64,000 bases of DNA from Diprion similis (taxonomy: Eukaryota > Arthropoda > Insecta > Hymenoptera > Diprionidae). Positions 1 to 13,718 of the stretch are shown one piece after another. The DNA is taken from positions 5,533,001 to 5,597,000 of the forward strand of contig NC_060113.1 in the NCBI RefSeq assembly GCF_021155765.1, written 5' to 3'. Positions within the stretch are counted from its first letter, which is position 1. Each line of letters begins with the position of its first letter. The position numbers were made by a program, and so were the translations under genes. Under the pieces are notes generated by a model that searched no databases, was not told the DNA's origin, and saw only the letters and a program-made list of their open reading frames with translations.

Positions 1-1315
1 AATATAAAGGCACGACGAAAGGCTTCTTTGAACGTCGTTTGAACAGTTTATACAGGGTCTTAGAACCCATGAGTATAACTCGATAAAAGTTCGTACGGCT
101 ATTCGTATAAAAGATTCTGGGTCAAACATTCCGGAAATGTGGGTCGCATTAAATTAATTGATACGGAAACGAAAATGGATGTGCGAAAGACAAAGTTAAG
201 TTTATCTACGAGAAAAGAGTGGAGTATATTTGCATATAAGCAATCGAATCGATTGTTCATCCGAAAAGATCCTATTCAGACATATTTTACGTTTTATGTT
301 CTGGAAAAGGTTGGATGAAAATGTTGACCGAAACCGAAAACGCAATTTCACGTAGTTTAGTGATTCTGGACGAAAAATCCGTTTGAATTTGAATCCTAAG
401 TGATCCTGTTTTGAACATATCGACACTTTTCACGTTTTACCGGTTTTTAGTAATAAGCAAGACGGGAAATACTGATAATCGCACCATACGTTTACATGTG
501 AGAAATTTTGAATCATTTGAATTATAAACGATGCATGGGGATATACATGTATTCATATAAACCAATGAATAAATTATTATATCCATGCATGGCTACATAT
601 TCATATGAATAAATGAATAAATTAGTACATCAATGCATTGTTTATAATGCCAATAATTAGAAGTTGCACACGTAAAAGCGTACACGATAAGTTAGTATTT
701 GATGTGTTGTTTACTCCTGAAAACCCGATTGTACATATGAAAATTAAAAAATGTCGATATGTTCAAAACAGGATTAACTAGAATGTTAATTATAACAGAT
801 TCTTTATCTACAATCAACCACAAATACAATAGTGTTTTCAATTTTTTTCGACATTTTCATCCAACCTATCGATGCTTCAGACCCAGTGTCGGAGGGTTTA
901 TGGTTTTCTTGCTTTTATTAATACTGAAGCCAAAAAAGAAGCGAAACATTCAATTGTACGCCTTTTGGATTGTAAAGTCACGGTTAAGACGATAAGTTTC
1001 AGGATATCAGACTAATTAGTTACACCGTATTCATTGCTTGTGCAAGCAAATACACATTATGATCTCACTGCATCATATTCTAGATAACACCTTGTTGAAT
1101 TTTGATAACATAATTTGAAGAATTCTGTACTCCAGATGTACGAACAGTACGAACTATAACGACTGGATTTTTTTCGTTCCACTCAGTAGGTAAAGACGAA
1201 ACCGGAATTAACCTAACCTCTCAATTCAATAGCTATCGTTTATTGCGAGAGGTTAATTCAAGCCACATTTGTAAAGATTTGACATAAAATATCTTAGCGA
1301 AGCTGTGATAAAAAT
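1..1315. other. Intergenic region left of TPRKB, containing a foldback repeat
   Basis: I see no supportable gene here. Short open frames on both strands have no recognisable domains. Much of the stretch is a degenerate inverted repeat (separate entry, about 300-870). The final few hundred bases before 1316 should hold the TPRKB promoter and 5' UTR, but I see no clear core promoter motif. Confidence 0.6.
300..870. repeat. Degenerate foldback (inverted-repeat) element
   Basis: Arms at about 300-535 and 630-870 are inverted copies. The clearest match is a perfect 21-base pair of arms at 405-425 and 753-773. A further pair lies at about 309-325 and 850-868, and an inner pair at about 522-540 and 632-650. 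There is no coding capacity. It is probably an old non-autonomous transposon; its ends are too worn for me to define a target-site duplication. Confidence 0.6.
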
Positions 1316-1855
1316 ATGGAAAGCTGTACGGTACAGTTGGACGAAGAAACAGGAAAATTTATAACATTACACTTGTTTATTAACGTTGAAAACACTGAAG
1401 AAATACGTAAGAAGTTAATCAGCGGAGAACTTCAGTGCTGCGTTATGAAAGCCGGGCTCATTGTCGACCCGTTTCAAGTTATCGTCGCAGCAAACAAGGC
1501 CGTAGTTAATGAGAAATTTGGCAAATTAACTACGAGAACAATATTTACAGAAATTTTGTTCAACTTGTCATTGTCGAAGAATATAACTCAGTCCTTGACG
1601 AAGTTTGGCATTGACGATAAGGAGAAAAACATTATTGTAGGAATTATTCATGGATCGGATGATGCAGAGGCTTTGGCAAAGGATTCACTGACTGCGATCA
1701 AAGGCGAGAGAGTTTCTATCGGAAGGCTGAACGAAATAACTGACACATCAGTTGTTAAAAAAATATATAAAATCGATGAATCTGAACTGAAAGTTTCTAG
1801 CTTAGTCGACTGCGTTGTGAGCAGAATGAACACTAAAGACTTTGCTTCTTACTGA
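1316..1855 (+). CDS. TPRKB: TPRKB / Cgi121-family subunit of the KEOPS (EKC) complex
   Basis: A single-exon gene encoding 179 residues, the usual length of the family. KEOPS makes the universal N6-threonylcarbamoyl-adenosine at position 37 of ANN-decoding tRNAs; Cgi121/TPRKB binds the Bud32/PRPK kinase subunit and helps bind tRNA. The sequence fits: an N-terminal 'hLFINVENTEEIRKKL' strand-helix, a central 'INPxxI'-like region here reading 'VDPFQVIVAANKAV', then 'LTTRTIFTEILFNLSLSKNI', the family's signature helix, and a C-terminal 'IVGIIHGSDD' segment. The ATG at 1316 has A-rich upstream context and no in-frame alternative. I see no catalytic residues, and none are expected. No neighbouring gene shares its pathway. 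Identification is by remembered family resemblance, and I am confident of it. Confidence 0.94.
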   Translation: MESCTVQLDEETGKFITLHLFINVENTEEIRKKLISGELQCCVMKAGLIVDPFQVIVAANKAVVNEKFGKLTTRTIFTEILFNLSLSKNITQSLTKFGIDDKEKNIIVGIIHGSDDAEALAKDSLTAIKGERVSIGRLNEITDTSVVKKIYKIDESELKVSSLVDCVVSRMNTKDFASY

Positions 1856-4358
1856 TAATGAAATTAATTTATTTGTGCATTGTAACTATACGAATAAGAC
1901 AATATTTTTCTATCATTCCTCATGTGACTTATAAACATTCACTTCTTTTTGATCATGTTGAAAATAATTCTCTATTTACCACTGAAATTGAAAACTCTAC
2001 TCGTTACCCTTCTTTTTTTCTTCATTAACAAATTGAAAAAATAGCCGACTTATCATTTCATAGCAATAGATCGTGTAACATGATCGAATTTTATTTGGCA
2101 ACTATTTACAAAGGCGTTATTATAATATGTTGGGTAATGTGTGCTGTGTACCTAAACAATGATTGTTCTGATTATTGTTATCGTTAACTGTATCATAAGA
2201 CGTCCGATAAACTTGATGCACTAATCATATATGTATATTTATAGCAATGCTTTACATAATTACAAACCTTTTACATTTAGCTGAGAGCAAGAATAACGAT
2301 TACATACTTCTTAGGATTACGCAGTTGTCACTTTGTGAAAATATAATCGCAACGTATGACTCTTATTTACATGTTAGATAACCAGTTCTCAACCGGACTG
2401 ATGCGAACATAAATCAATGTTCACAACCAGTTTCTTTTTATTAAGTATAATAGTTTATAAGTAAAAGTAAGCTTTAAAATATATGTGTAATGTATACCGT
2501 TATACATTCTACACATATGCTTAGGGAAATAATCAATATTGCGTTTTGCAGTAAATACCCTGCGTGTAGCGTCTTAAATTGTAGTTTGATAACCATGAAT
2601 ATTATTGTTTGTTAATAAATATGATACACAGATCCATGCTTTGCAATAGCGGAAAGATCAGCAAACATGTACACAGTGTATGATAATACAAGGATCTTAA
2701 GCATGTCGGCATGTGCTGAAGAAGAAAAATTAAAAATAAAATAAACCAAATATATTTCACAGTATTAGACTGCAGGGATGGCGTATGAAAAACAAAATTC
2801 ATTAGATAATAATTTTTACAAAGCAAATAAATTACTAGTGATTTAATGAACTTGTACCAATCGAAGAACAGAGTTAATTATAGTAAGTTTTGTGGTTTAT
2901 TACGATTCACGTAGTTGCTTTACATTTGCACTTCGAATGCCTCTAAAATGAATAATAAATTGTAAATAATAAAACGTTATCATATTTCAAACCACCGAAA
3001 TGGTAATGCACGCTTTTTGAATAAGTATTATTCCTCTTTTTATTTATGTATCATTTTCCTAAACTTTCCCTTAAATTTCTGACTAATCGAAAGCTATAGC
3101 ATTATTAACTTAAGAATATTCTTTATGGTTACTCATTTGAGCTTAACGTTAATATCAGGATTTAGATTGTACCGCCTTCCGTGGCTGCCAGTGGATAAAT
3201 ATTTACCACCATTCGTCATTGCCAATCGCTGCCCGAGCAGCGAGTGTTGTACATTTATTATAGACATAATATTAATGGTTAATAGTTACCATTACTTCGA
3301 ACCTTGACTTTGAATGATATTCTGATTTACTTCTACTCCTATTAAATAAAAGTATAGCTGTGTGATCTCTGAGGATATTCACTGTTTCATTTACGTGCAG
3401 TTCTCTATGCCTCAGTTACTCACTCTTTGCACCTGTTAAATTAGCAAACAACTATTCGTGATCCGCAGTTTTACACAAACGAAGGTATACTTATGATATG
3501 GCATATTGAAAAAAAATCATGTACGCAAGTTCTATTGATTCTTAGCGTGTGATCTGAGATTTTTGTTTCAAGGGTATTTTTGTTCCATCAATTCATTTCG
3601 TGATATCTAATTCTTTCGGTTGAATGATGTATAGTTCGAAGCAAATGTATTATTTCTTCTTAAAAAATATTTCCAAGAAGAAAAATAATCAACATATTGT
3701 TTTGGAGTCATTGAATTACTCTAATGGCATAGATCTCGAGGTTGGTATGTTGTGATTTTCACAATTACAAAAAATCAGTCAAATCTTGGAAGCTGCAAGT
3801 TGGTCATATACCATTGTCAGAAGAACTTTTGTATGAAAAGAATATATCGACTATCCAATCCAATAAACAACTTGGCTTACTTATTTCAGGATTGCTGCTT
3901 ACCGCATGTGTATATAGTGTGTATTGCCTAAGTTTAAATTATGAACACGGGATCATGAATATTAGGCGCTAATTGAGTCAAAATTTTATATTAGCAACAT
4001 ATTTTGATCAAATGATAATAAAAATCGGATCACTATTGCATTGCAAGTTGTGAAAGAAAAGTAGGCATGGCTACAAAATAGAAGAAAAAAAAAATTAATA
4101 AAAATTTCTCACCTGTTTTGACGTTTGCTCCAATATCATTACTCGACTTTTACTACACAGGCAGATAAAAGATAATGGTGAAGCATATGCCTAGGTATTT
4201 ACAAATTTATAGTAAGGAACCACATGATGGACGCTCTAAAAATTTCAACATATTTACATAATACCACAGCCTTACTCAAATGTAAATAGGGATGGCGTCT
4301 GATGAAATATTTCTACGGCTTGCTGGATGTATCCCTATACCAGCTCCATCTCCGATAG
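1856..4358. other. Intergenic/UTR region between TPRKB and raptor 3' end
   Basis: About 2.5 kb of AT-rich sequence between convergent genes. It should contain the 3' UTRs of TPRKB (+) and raptor (-). Short open frames at 3125-3307 and 3742-3972 (+) have no recognisable domain or splice partners, so I do not call them genes. No RNA gene was recognised. Confidence 0.55.
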
Positions 4359-7300
4359 TCATCTGCGTGGCTCGGAAGCGTAAACGGATACGGAACTGTC
4401 CATGCAGCCTGCTGCCAGTACCACTCTGTATGGATGGAAGTTGAGACAGCTGACTGGACCGATTCGAGTACCCATGAAACCTTCGTAGGACTTTATTGCG
4501 TTCAAATTTTGGCCTGACATATTGTAAACACTGATGCATTGGTTCATAGATGCACTGAAAAGCATAGTATGTATTTTATTAGCATTTATTTACTCCAGGT
4601 GTATTTTGTATTTCTAAAAGTGGTATGGCTTTTTCACAGGTATTTCAGGAGAACTCCTCAATCACATTACTATACATCTACCCTTGTCAGTTACAAAAAA
4701 TGATGAAAATTCTCTACAATTCATAAAACTCACCAGGTAAAAATGTCTGCAACATTATGAACAGCCATAGCAGTTATTCCTTGGGCAGTTTGAACTGTAT
4801 TTACAGATGAATTCTTTCTGAGATCGAAGAATCGAATATCTCCAGATAATGAACCTGTGATGAGTCGGGGGGCACCTGTCGCTGTACCCCTGAAGTAAGC
4901 ACCAAGAACCCAGGCTGTGTGTTCTCTCCATGTCATAACTCTCGCTTCATGAGGCGGAAGGCGACGATCGAAGAGACGCACAGATCCATCACCGCATCCC
5001 AAAGCCATCAAGGCGCCTTAAATATTCATTTGAATAGTCAAACAATTAGTTGGTTGATCAAATAAACGTATAGAAGTTTGATAAAAATCAGGAGTTGCAT
5101 GTGATTGGTAATTTAGTTTGAAACGTTTAACTTACCAGAATCATCTGTGTCTAAACACGTAGCACAGATATCCGCGCCGGTAGGTATATCTTGTTTCTTC
5201 AATTCAGTTTCAGCGTCCCAAAGTCGCACGATGCGCACGTCGCCAGTAACAGCTAGTGTTAGCGAGCGCTGTTCCCAGCTGGTAATAAGGCCGGCTGAAG
5301 CTAAATTGTGTACTGTTGAACCAGGGACACCAGCTACTTATAATATATAGTGAGATTTGACTGCTCATTCATCTTAAATTAAAGTGAAAACTGATTCGCA
5401 ATAAAGTCGTAATAATCGATAGATAGTTTATAATGAACAAAAAAGGTTTTAATTTAATTTATGTTTCAGGTACTTCTACGTGAATAACAAAATTATTTTG
5501 GAAACTAGGCTTCGATGTGATTTTAATGACCTGGCAGGTACCAAAGTGAAGTAAGTTGCAAAATTGAAAATACGTTTTTACCACTGGGACTCTTTGAAGC
5601 AGGTTGTGCATCTGCTAAGGCTTGCCAAGCTGTGAGGAGCGTAGGATCACGACCCAACATGTTACAATAATTTTTCCATATTCTTACAGAGCCGTCATCA
5701 GATCCAGTCATCAAAAGTGCAACGTCGTGAGAATTTATGAAACCTAATGCAGTTACCCGAGTCATTTTACTCCCGCGGCTTGTGCAGTACGTGAGTCTTG
5801 TACCGGTTTGCCAGTCCCATATTCTACACAGTAATGAATAATATTAATATTTCAGCCTAAGGTAAAGATGTGAAATTGTGAAAAACAAAGTTTAAGATTT
5901 TATCATTAGACTTTGTACAATCGTAAAAATAAAACGTGAATTTTAATTTTTAATTGACACAGTAGTGATTTTTAATGACTCATCAAGTTATGTTAGGTAA
6001 ACAAAATTTCGAGAAACCCACCCGAAACAATCTTTTGCTGCAACAGCGAGATGCTTGTCAAATGGGTGGAAAGTAACAACTTCAGGAGGTTGAGGGCTTC
6101 GTGTATGAAAGACCTGAGACTCTAATCTTCCTCGCGCAACTCTGATCTGTTCCTCTTTTGCATCTCTTCGTTGTTTCTTGTTTCGAAGATATCTAGTGAT
6201 GATAATTCCGTGATATATAATATCGAAATTAATTTGAAATCAGTTTTGGGCATAAAATTAGACGACGTATTACCTCCACTCCCGTTCATAATGAGCTCTA
6301 CTCTCTATGTCATTGGTAGATTCTGTTTCACTCTCTAAACTGACTGGTTGGGCAAATTGGGCACAACTCCATTCGACAAATAAAGACGTTGTCAGTGGAT
6401 TTTTGACACCCGAAACTTCATCAGCCTCTTCAGTTATCTAAATTTACGAAAGTTACAGTTATGTTTTGTCAACAACCGTAAATTATATCGAAACATCGAT
6501 TTAAAAGCTTACTGTATTAATCGGAGGTGTTTTTCTGGTCCGACTTCCGTGTGATGGTACCCTGGGAGGTCGTAGAATATCTGAGGTTGCGCTGACTGTA
6601 GGAAGAGACTCTCCCTTACTGGTATAAAAAAACGAATTTCAAGTTCGAAAATGGACTCTTTTAACTGTGTAAAACAATCCTGGTGTCTTTCGTGTCAATT
6701 TTTACTCACGTCAGAAAGCTAGTCCGACTAGATGGCGACGGTGGAAGCGACAGTGACGACTGTATCTTCGTATCCGTTACCTCTTTTGGTGCTGAAGACT
6801 CTTTGACCTGAATATTCAAAATTTTTAGACTTTGCTTGTCATAAAATTGTCAATTTCTGTATCATGTAAAAGACTAAATTGTACTATTAATTGATGGTGC
6901 AAAGCGATTTTCAACATGATAAATTGCGGTGAGAAACAGACACTGAGAGCTGATACTATATGTGGGAATTTTACCTGATTACGAATGTGGTTCGTAACTT
7001 TCTGAGACATTGAAGCGACCGAAGGATGCGGATCACTATCGAGGCTACAGAGACCATGCCACAATTTCATGTACACGCTTCCGTAAGACAAGCTTGGAAG
7101 ATTACCAAATGATGATTGACCTGTATAAAAAGAGATTGACAGATTATCCAAATCCATTTTATCTTGCAAACACATATGATTTCTACAGTAAGAAAATCTC
7201 AAATGTGATTATGAATTTCCTTCACTTCAACTGTGTCAATAACTGCATGCAAGTAAAGAAAAAAAAATTCTAATTAATCCAATAACTGTAAATTAAATTT

Positions 7301-10300
7301 AGGAAATCATCGTCAAACATGCATTAAGACATTCGGTTACGATATGATTGTGTTTTCCATGAATTATTACCAATTGATTCGCATGGTTTTCTTACAAATT
7401 CCCAGTTGTTTCCTGGTATGCCAAAAGTTGAAAAGAAAAGCTGTTAGACGCTCATTCTTAAAATTGAACTGCAGTCTATTAAATATAACTTGCAATAACA
7501 AGTAACGTCCATTTCAGTTGTTTTTTCATGGATACTATAATCATTTTTTCTGGGGTCCCAACTATATTTTATTTATGCAATTCAGAGTTTTCAAACTTTT
7601 TTTAGAGATGCTAAAATAATTGATATCATTTTTTTAGACTACAGCTTTCTTTGTTCAGAAACCTTTTGGATACCCTGGGAGATCGAATTTTTGTCCAATC
7701 ACAGTGGCTGTAAGATGAGTAGAGTGTCCTGATAATCGTTTGCTTATTAACAGAGCAAATAAGCCTAAAGTTCGGCTCAAAGATTTTTCAGCGTGAATCA
7801 TATGATCAGACTCGAGTAATGTTTTAGTATATTTATTAATTAAAAAAATTTCAAAGAATATCAATTCGTCGTTTACTTAAACTTAAGAATGTGAGAAAAT
7901 TATTTCCAAGTCTTTTTCCCATTTCAGAGAAGATATCGTGAAATTTACTGAGCATGAAAAAAAAAATATTTTGATTTAAATCACAAATGCAGTAAACGGC
8001 TGAAACGATGTATAAGTACTTTACCTAAACTACTGATGGACGAAGAAGACGATACTCTCTTCATGCGATCTTGGCTAAAATCTGTCGTATCCGTGCCATA
8101 AGCGTTATTTGGCGAAAGAACCTTTAATCTATCTCTCGAACCGATCCGACGCATACCTGTGAATGGAGATAAAGTCTCGACGACCGGATCCCGCCTACTA
8201 CTTTCTTCAGCAACTGCCAAAGTTACAAACGAGTTTTCAAAATGTAGCACCATCCATTGCAAAGCGACCACTAGTTCCTGTGAAAAAAACGAATACAGTT
8301 GGAACATACTTATGTCAATCTTGAAATATTTAAAACAGTTACTCAATGAGTGCTAATATAATGAATAATTGAATGAAAAAGGAAACTGCATACCTTTCTC
8401 ACAAGAGGGCTCATATCATGGCTAACAGTGTTTATAAGTGTCATGGCAATGATTTGATCGATGTTATTGGCATGTTCACTCCTTTTAGTAACACTGTTTA
8501 TGAATGTTCCTAAAGCGTAGACCGCAGCTGCTCTGACCTGAAAAGTAAATCACTGACGTAAATGACTGAAATGAAACAGATGCAATCTAGGCACAACTAA
8601 CTGTAGAATAATAACATCATTACCTCTGGTATTGGATCTTGCAACAGAGTATAGAGTTTTTCATGCGCAATATCTCTGACTCCGCACCACCTAGCTTTAT
8701 CGTAATTATGCCAAAGTCTGGCAAGGCAGAGGCATAGCCACTGTCGTAGTAGAGGATTTGGGTCACCTAGTTGCTCCAGACAAATTGACACCAGACTGCC
8801 TTTCAGAGCAGCTTCCTGCCCTGCTGGATAGTTGTTTACGATACTAGCCAAGACAAACGCTGCTAAAGTTCGGTGCTCGCTCTAAGAAATCGAGCACAAG
8901 GAAGATTAAAGCTATGATTGATAAGTGGCAGATTGTAATACCGGAGGAATGGTGGTCGCTATACATAACAAATTACCGGTATTGTAGGATCTTGAAGAAC
9001 GGAAAGAAAATATTTATGCCCATGGTCACGCACTAGGTCTGCCTGACACGTCTATAACATTATACTAGTTAGTTCATAAATAATTGATTGATTCATGTGT
9101 AGATATAATAATGAAACAGACGGCGAACATACACTGTCCACGGCAAGGATTTTCGCCCATATGAAAACTAGCAAGGGTCTTAATTCTCGTGCATTGCTCT
9201 GCAGTAACTTCAAAACATAAGGAAATATCCCAACGCTTAGGGCCAGGTTTACGGCCCATGGTCCGAGGTCAAGGAACTTTCCAAGCAACTCCAAAGCTCT
9301 GAGCCTGTGTACTTGGCTCAGCAGCACTTGTAATACAATCGGCAGCTGTTCGGGAGGGTTGCGAGACTTTGAACCCAACGTAAGCCATACTTGGAAGGCT
9401 GTGAGTTGTTCTTCGAAAAATGGCGAGTGAACGAATAAAATCTCCGATTCTAATACCGTTGGTAGTTGCGCTAAACAAAGGTCAAGAGCAAAATCCCAAG
9501 CCTGCCACATTGGGTGCTGTGCAAAAAAGAAATTCATATCTAGTATCGGCTCAGTTATAGTTCTGCCTCTGGTTACAATTCCAAGTGATTGTAACTATAA
9601 TTTGTACAGCGAAACCATCCGCACATATTTGTGAATTATTTTTTCATTTAAAAACTTATCCTAAATGCTATTTCATTCTGAGCCAGTTTGCTTTCTTGGT
9701 TAAAAGAACTCGATTATTAACACAAGAATGATTCATTCAAAGATGTTACTCACTTGAAACGTTGGTGGTAGTTTTGGGAATGAAACAGGCGTACAATCAT
9801 AGGATCGAAGGATCCTTTCCGCCAATAAAAAGTTTCTAAATAAACTAGCTACTAGTAAGTCTTGTCTAAATAATCTTTGGAACAGATCTGAAAAAGACAA
9901 AATAATCTTGTGAGTGACTAACTGGTATCTACATCTAAATTCGTAGAAAAGAGTCGTTGATATACCTCTAGGTAACGTATTCCAAGCAATGGTGTCTGTT
10001 ATGGCCGTAAAGACCCAATTTAGTTCACCCAGCATTGTCCTGCGATCTGTTAACTGACCTGGTATTCTACACGAGGTAAAAAAAAAGTGTACATCAATCT
10101 GCATCTTTATTATTATATTATGTGAAACATTTAGGATAGTTCACGTGCAGAACTTACTTATCAATCAGGTCCAGAGACACCTTAGGCACTAATTTTGATG
10201 TATTCTGCATGACAAACCTGTAAACAAGAGATTAAGATAGATAAGATAGACTTTACCAAATCAATTACCGATACAAAAATTCTGAACATTGTGGTTTATT

Positions 10301-12026
10301 TATCTCACCAGCGTAATGCGATTGTAATGGGGGTTGTAAGACAAGCTGTGAATATATCTGCAGGCAAATCAGGATTCATCGGGAGTATTTGATTAGCAGC
10401 ACAAGCTGCCAACTGTATACAATTCTTGTAGGAAGGGGCACTTGTACTGGCTACACTCGCTGTTCTATTGTGCTGAACTGCCTGCTTTTCCATCTGTAAA
10501 AAATAAAAATAAAATGTCAGCGAAAAAGTATTTCTCCATCGATAGATGGAAACTTCACCCTACATAAAGTTTTTAAACTGACGCTGAAAATGTGCAGGCA
10601 AAGAATAAAAAAATTACGAATATACAAAATTCCAAGCAGCGATTGGCATTTAAAGCAACTCAGAGAAATATATAATTTCTTGGTCAAAACTAAGATGCAA
10701 ATTCTTAATTGAATGAATTCGACGCAAGCAATGGTAGTATAGTTTTCAAATTTGGGAATCACGTAACTCCGATATTAAATCTTTAAGCAATGCAATAATA
10801 TGACCTCATATTCCCGCTCATGCTGTTCGGCAAACTGTTGAAAGGAATCAACGATGATTCCAGCATTCGAACAGTCGTATACATAGATAGAAGGTGCTCC
10901 CATCCATGTTTGCAGATCATACACCGACAGAGGAATGTACTGGGTGTACGTCTGAAAAGAAAAATAAACTGGTTAGCAATTATAGTAATATTTTCTAATT
11001 CGTGGTCATTCGCGGTGGTTCGCATATTCTGATATTTAAACAAAATATCAAGCTTGATAGACAACTGACCCTGTTGAAAACCCATATTTCTCCATTGCTA
11101 GTGGGTTTAGGAACTCCGTGACCGTTATAGTGGAATAGAACCCTCTCCTCCTTGGCATTGCGACGCAATGACGTGCATAGTTTTTTTACTTCCTCGACAG
11201 TCGGATCAAGGCTTTGCTTGTACCTCGCACGTGGTTGCCATCGCTCATACTGCAGTTGAAGGTTCTTTCCTATCATCTCTAGAGCCTTTTGCGGGCTCAT
11301 CAGCTGTGGGTCTGCCATAATATGTATAAATATAGGTACGAAGATCTTCAAGTAGTTTGAATGTTTCAACATTGAATGACGGGTATGCATTTAAGGTAAT
11401 CATGGAGGCTACATTAGTGTTTTATCGGCACTCGGTACTTGAAAATATGATTATTTGATCAAAGTTTGAATCAATTGAAAGTTGAGTAAAAATCTGCATT
11501 ATCGACCGATTAGTTGGGGGACAAAAGGAGCGGTTACACGAGGCGAGAAAACACAACATAACCTAGGTACGCCGTAGTTGTTACATAATTGGCATGACAA
11601 AGAACGTTGATGTAAATAAATAAAGGAAAGTCATGTAATACCGATCCAACACTCGAGTCGAGCACAGGGTTGAGTTTTGACGACGTCCGGTGGATCGACG
11701 CCAACATTGAGGCATAAAACGAGCGCGACGCTCACAGTTTTCATCTGGAAGTGTGACATCATGGTCATGACAAGATCACATGGTCCGCTCGATTATATCG
11801 ATTAATATTTGACGCATAATATGCAGCCGATGAGATTGATATCTGTCAAAAAACATACCCGTTCCTTCATTCGCCATGTCTGCGTGATGCAATTAACCCC
11901 TTCGATCGTCGCTGTGTGCCTCGGTTTGTTGAAAGCGATTGGTAATTTCCAGTCGACGTCGTCTGGCTGTGTATTATTATGCTGATCGTGTTCGTCCCCG
12001 TTTCGGCTATCCACGCTCTCCGACAT
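4359..12026 (-). CDS. RPTOR: Raptor, scaffold subunit of TOR complex 1
   Basis: Raptor recruits substrates to mTORC1 and tethers it to Rag GTPases at the lysosome. I assemble 22 exons giving 1286 residues (human about 1335). Exons, 5' to 3': 12026-11859, 11744-11642, 11311-11070, 10951-10805, 10493-10309, 10217-10158, 10066-9966, 9887-9754, 9516-9133, 9051-8977, 8881-8624, 8537-8394, 8277-8025, 7120-6975, 6807-6710, 6618-6513, 6437-6274, 6192-6022, 5823-5582, 5336-5136, 5016-4734, 4554-4359. Residues 57-220 are the caspase-like RNC domain, with the family His ('HYNGHGVP', His155) and Cys ('VYDCSNAG', Cys198). About 330-670 are armadillo/HEAT helices, 680-930 a variable Ser/Pro-rich linker, and 940-1286 the WD40 propeller ('[12 protein letters not shown]', '[11 protein letters not shown]'). 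I start at 12026 because its context is better than the in-frame ATG at 12059, which would add 11 residues. All phases agree; the gene looks intact. Confidence 0.96.
7121..8024 (-). other. Longest raptor intron, no internal gene seen
   Basis: The 904-base intron between raptor exons 13 and 14. It interrupts the codon for Gly752 (G at 8025, GT at 7120-7119). An open frame on the + strand at 7010-7273 is the antisense shadow of exon 14 and runs into the intron. Nothing else is supportable. Confidence 0.6.
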
Positions 12027-13718
12027 TGTTGGCGAGTAAAATAAATCACCAATAACCATACATTGATGAAGACACTTCTTTACAGAATTAACATACGCAT
12101 TTCACCAATTTTTCTCTTCTACAGCTCAAATTATCTCCACGCTATTACGCCTTCCAAAGTTTATTTTATGAGCCACCATGTTGATTACGCCTGTGTTACA
12201 CGCTACTGTTTTCGTTCCATCCTCAACTCGGGCTCTTGACATTGAACCTGCCTTCGCGTCGGATTGATTATTTCAATTTTTCCCGACTAACCATCACCAA
12301 ATCTAATCAACGGCTCACCCATTGAAATCTTTTTTTTTCAATTTTTCTTATTATTTATTCCCTCTTAAATTTGCTACGCGATTTCGTGACCACGCGGACG
12401 GCGCAAGGTCCACGATTAGCTACGCTTCTCTCTTTCTCTCTCTCTCTAATTTTTCTCCTGTTGGTAAAACAGGTTCTGCAACTCTTATCATTGCTACCAC
12501 GAGGTACGCATTTATCAGTGATTTAACGCTCCAAATTACTCGTCATCTACATTAAATCTCCGCACAAATATTCTGAATTTTATTTTATTTACTTTTTCTT
12601 ATTTTGAGATTCGAAACTATGATTCAACGTCTTATCAACACTGAATCTTTATTGCATTTCGCCCCCGACTTATCATTGCTACCATAATAAAAAATGTATA
12701 AAAATAGGAAAGGTAAATTCATTTTTATTACAAAGCTTGGAAAATTTTTGATTCTGATTTTATGAATATAAATTCCTTGAGACCGATTTATTTTTATCGA
12801 TTAAAGTTTCACTGAAGTTTCTTCTTGTTTGTTTACAACCACCATCCAATAGATATCTGCTATTATTTGTTTATAAATACCTATATCCTACAGCTAGTTT
12901 GATCCATTGTAAAAAAAAATTTGCAGTGCATTTATTCATTGTTATAGTTACAATGTTTATGGAATTTACAAAAAATCGTGCGTTTCTTTCTTAATCACAT
13001 GTTAAGAGTCTAATAAGTTTAGATCAACAAGTCTCAGAGAAAGTTCTTTTGACAATGAGTTCCTATTTCCTCCTGCTGTAGCCCTGGTTAAGTATCAGAG
13101 ATTTTTAAAACTGATATTAACTCTATGATTTACTGTACCATTATAACTCTACTATGTCATCTACTCTATCGATAATTTTAATATTTGATCTTGCGTCAAA
13201 TGTACAGCTATTACTCAAAACAGAATGATAACATGATAACAAATTTCATGGTATATACTTATATTACTTCTCACTCTTGGTTTGAAAGTAATTCAAAGTC
13301 AACACCTTAATCTTGCGGATGTTTAAAAATCACACATAGTTATTTAAGTAAATAAAAGAACCATACCCAGTAAACGAATTGAAACATATTCAAGAGAATT
13401 GACACATGTCTTTTCAATTCGCTTCAGTTAGAGTTGATTTCGTTTTTGGGCGCACTTAATTCTATTCAATTCGTTTTGGTTTACTGGGTAGCCAATTCAT
13501 TTTCCTATGTCTTTTGATTATTCCACCCAAGTCTGAATAGAATTTAAAATAAAGTAGACAAACGGTGTCTCTTCTCATATGTAAATGTATTATTTACAAT
13601 AAAAAATATGAAAACAGCAAAAGTAGCAAGATTTGCATCGCATCCTATTGAGAGTTGTGTAACTACACATTATCATAGTGAAGAAAAACAATTTTAAAGA
13701 TGTCAAATCGTTACTTCT
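12027..13718. other. Intergenic region between raptor 5' end and SLC26 3' end
   Basis: It holds the raptor promoter and 5' UTR on its left side and the transporter's 3' UTR on its right. It also holds one short TA-flanked inverted repeat (13366-13488, separate entry). The open frame at 12322-12555 (+) is low-complexity and has no domain. Confidence 0.5.
13366..13488. repeat. Short TA-flanked MITE
   Basis: A 123-base element whose ends are inverted copies: the left begins CCCAGTAAACGAATTGAA and the right ends with the reverse complement of this with small changes. TA dinucleotides at 13364-13365 and 13489-13490 look like a Tc1/mariner-type target duplication. It has no coding capacity. Confidence 0.7.

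Noticed and set aside
3742-3972. 76-codon frame on + with a short hydrophobic stretch, considered as a small membrane protein
   Set aside because: No recognisable family, no clear start context and no splice partners; it lies in likely UTR/intergenic DNA.
4276-4539. 87-codon frame on - overlapping the last raptor exon
   Set aside because: It is in a different frame from the WD40 reading, which is backed by splice phase and family resemblance.
7010-7273. Open frame on + of 87 codons
   Set aside because: It is antisense to raptor exon 14, whose own translation, phase and splice sites fit the family.
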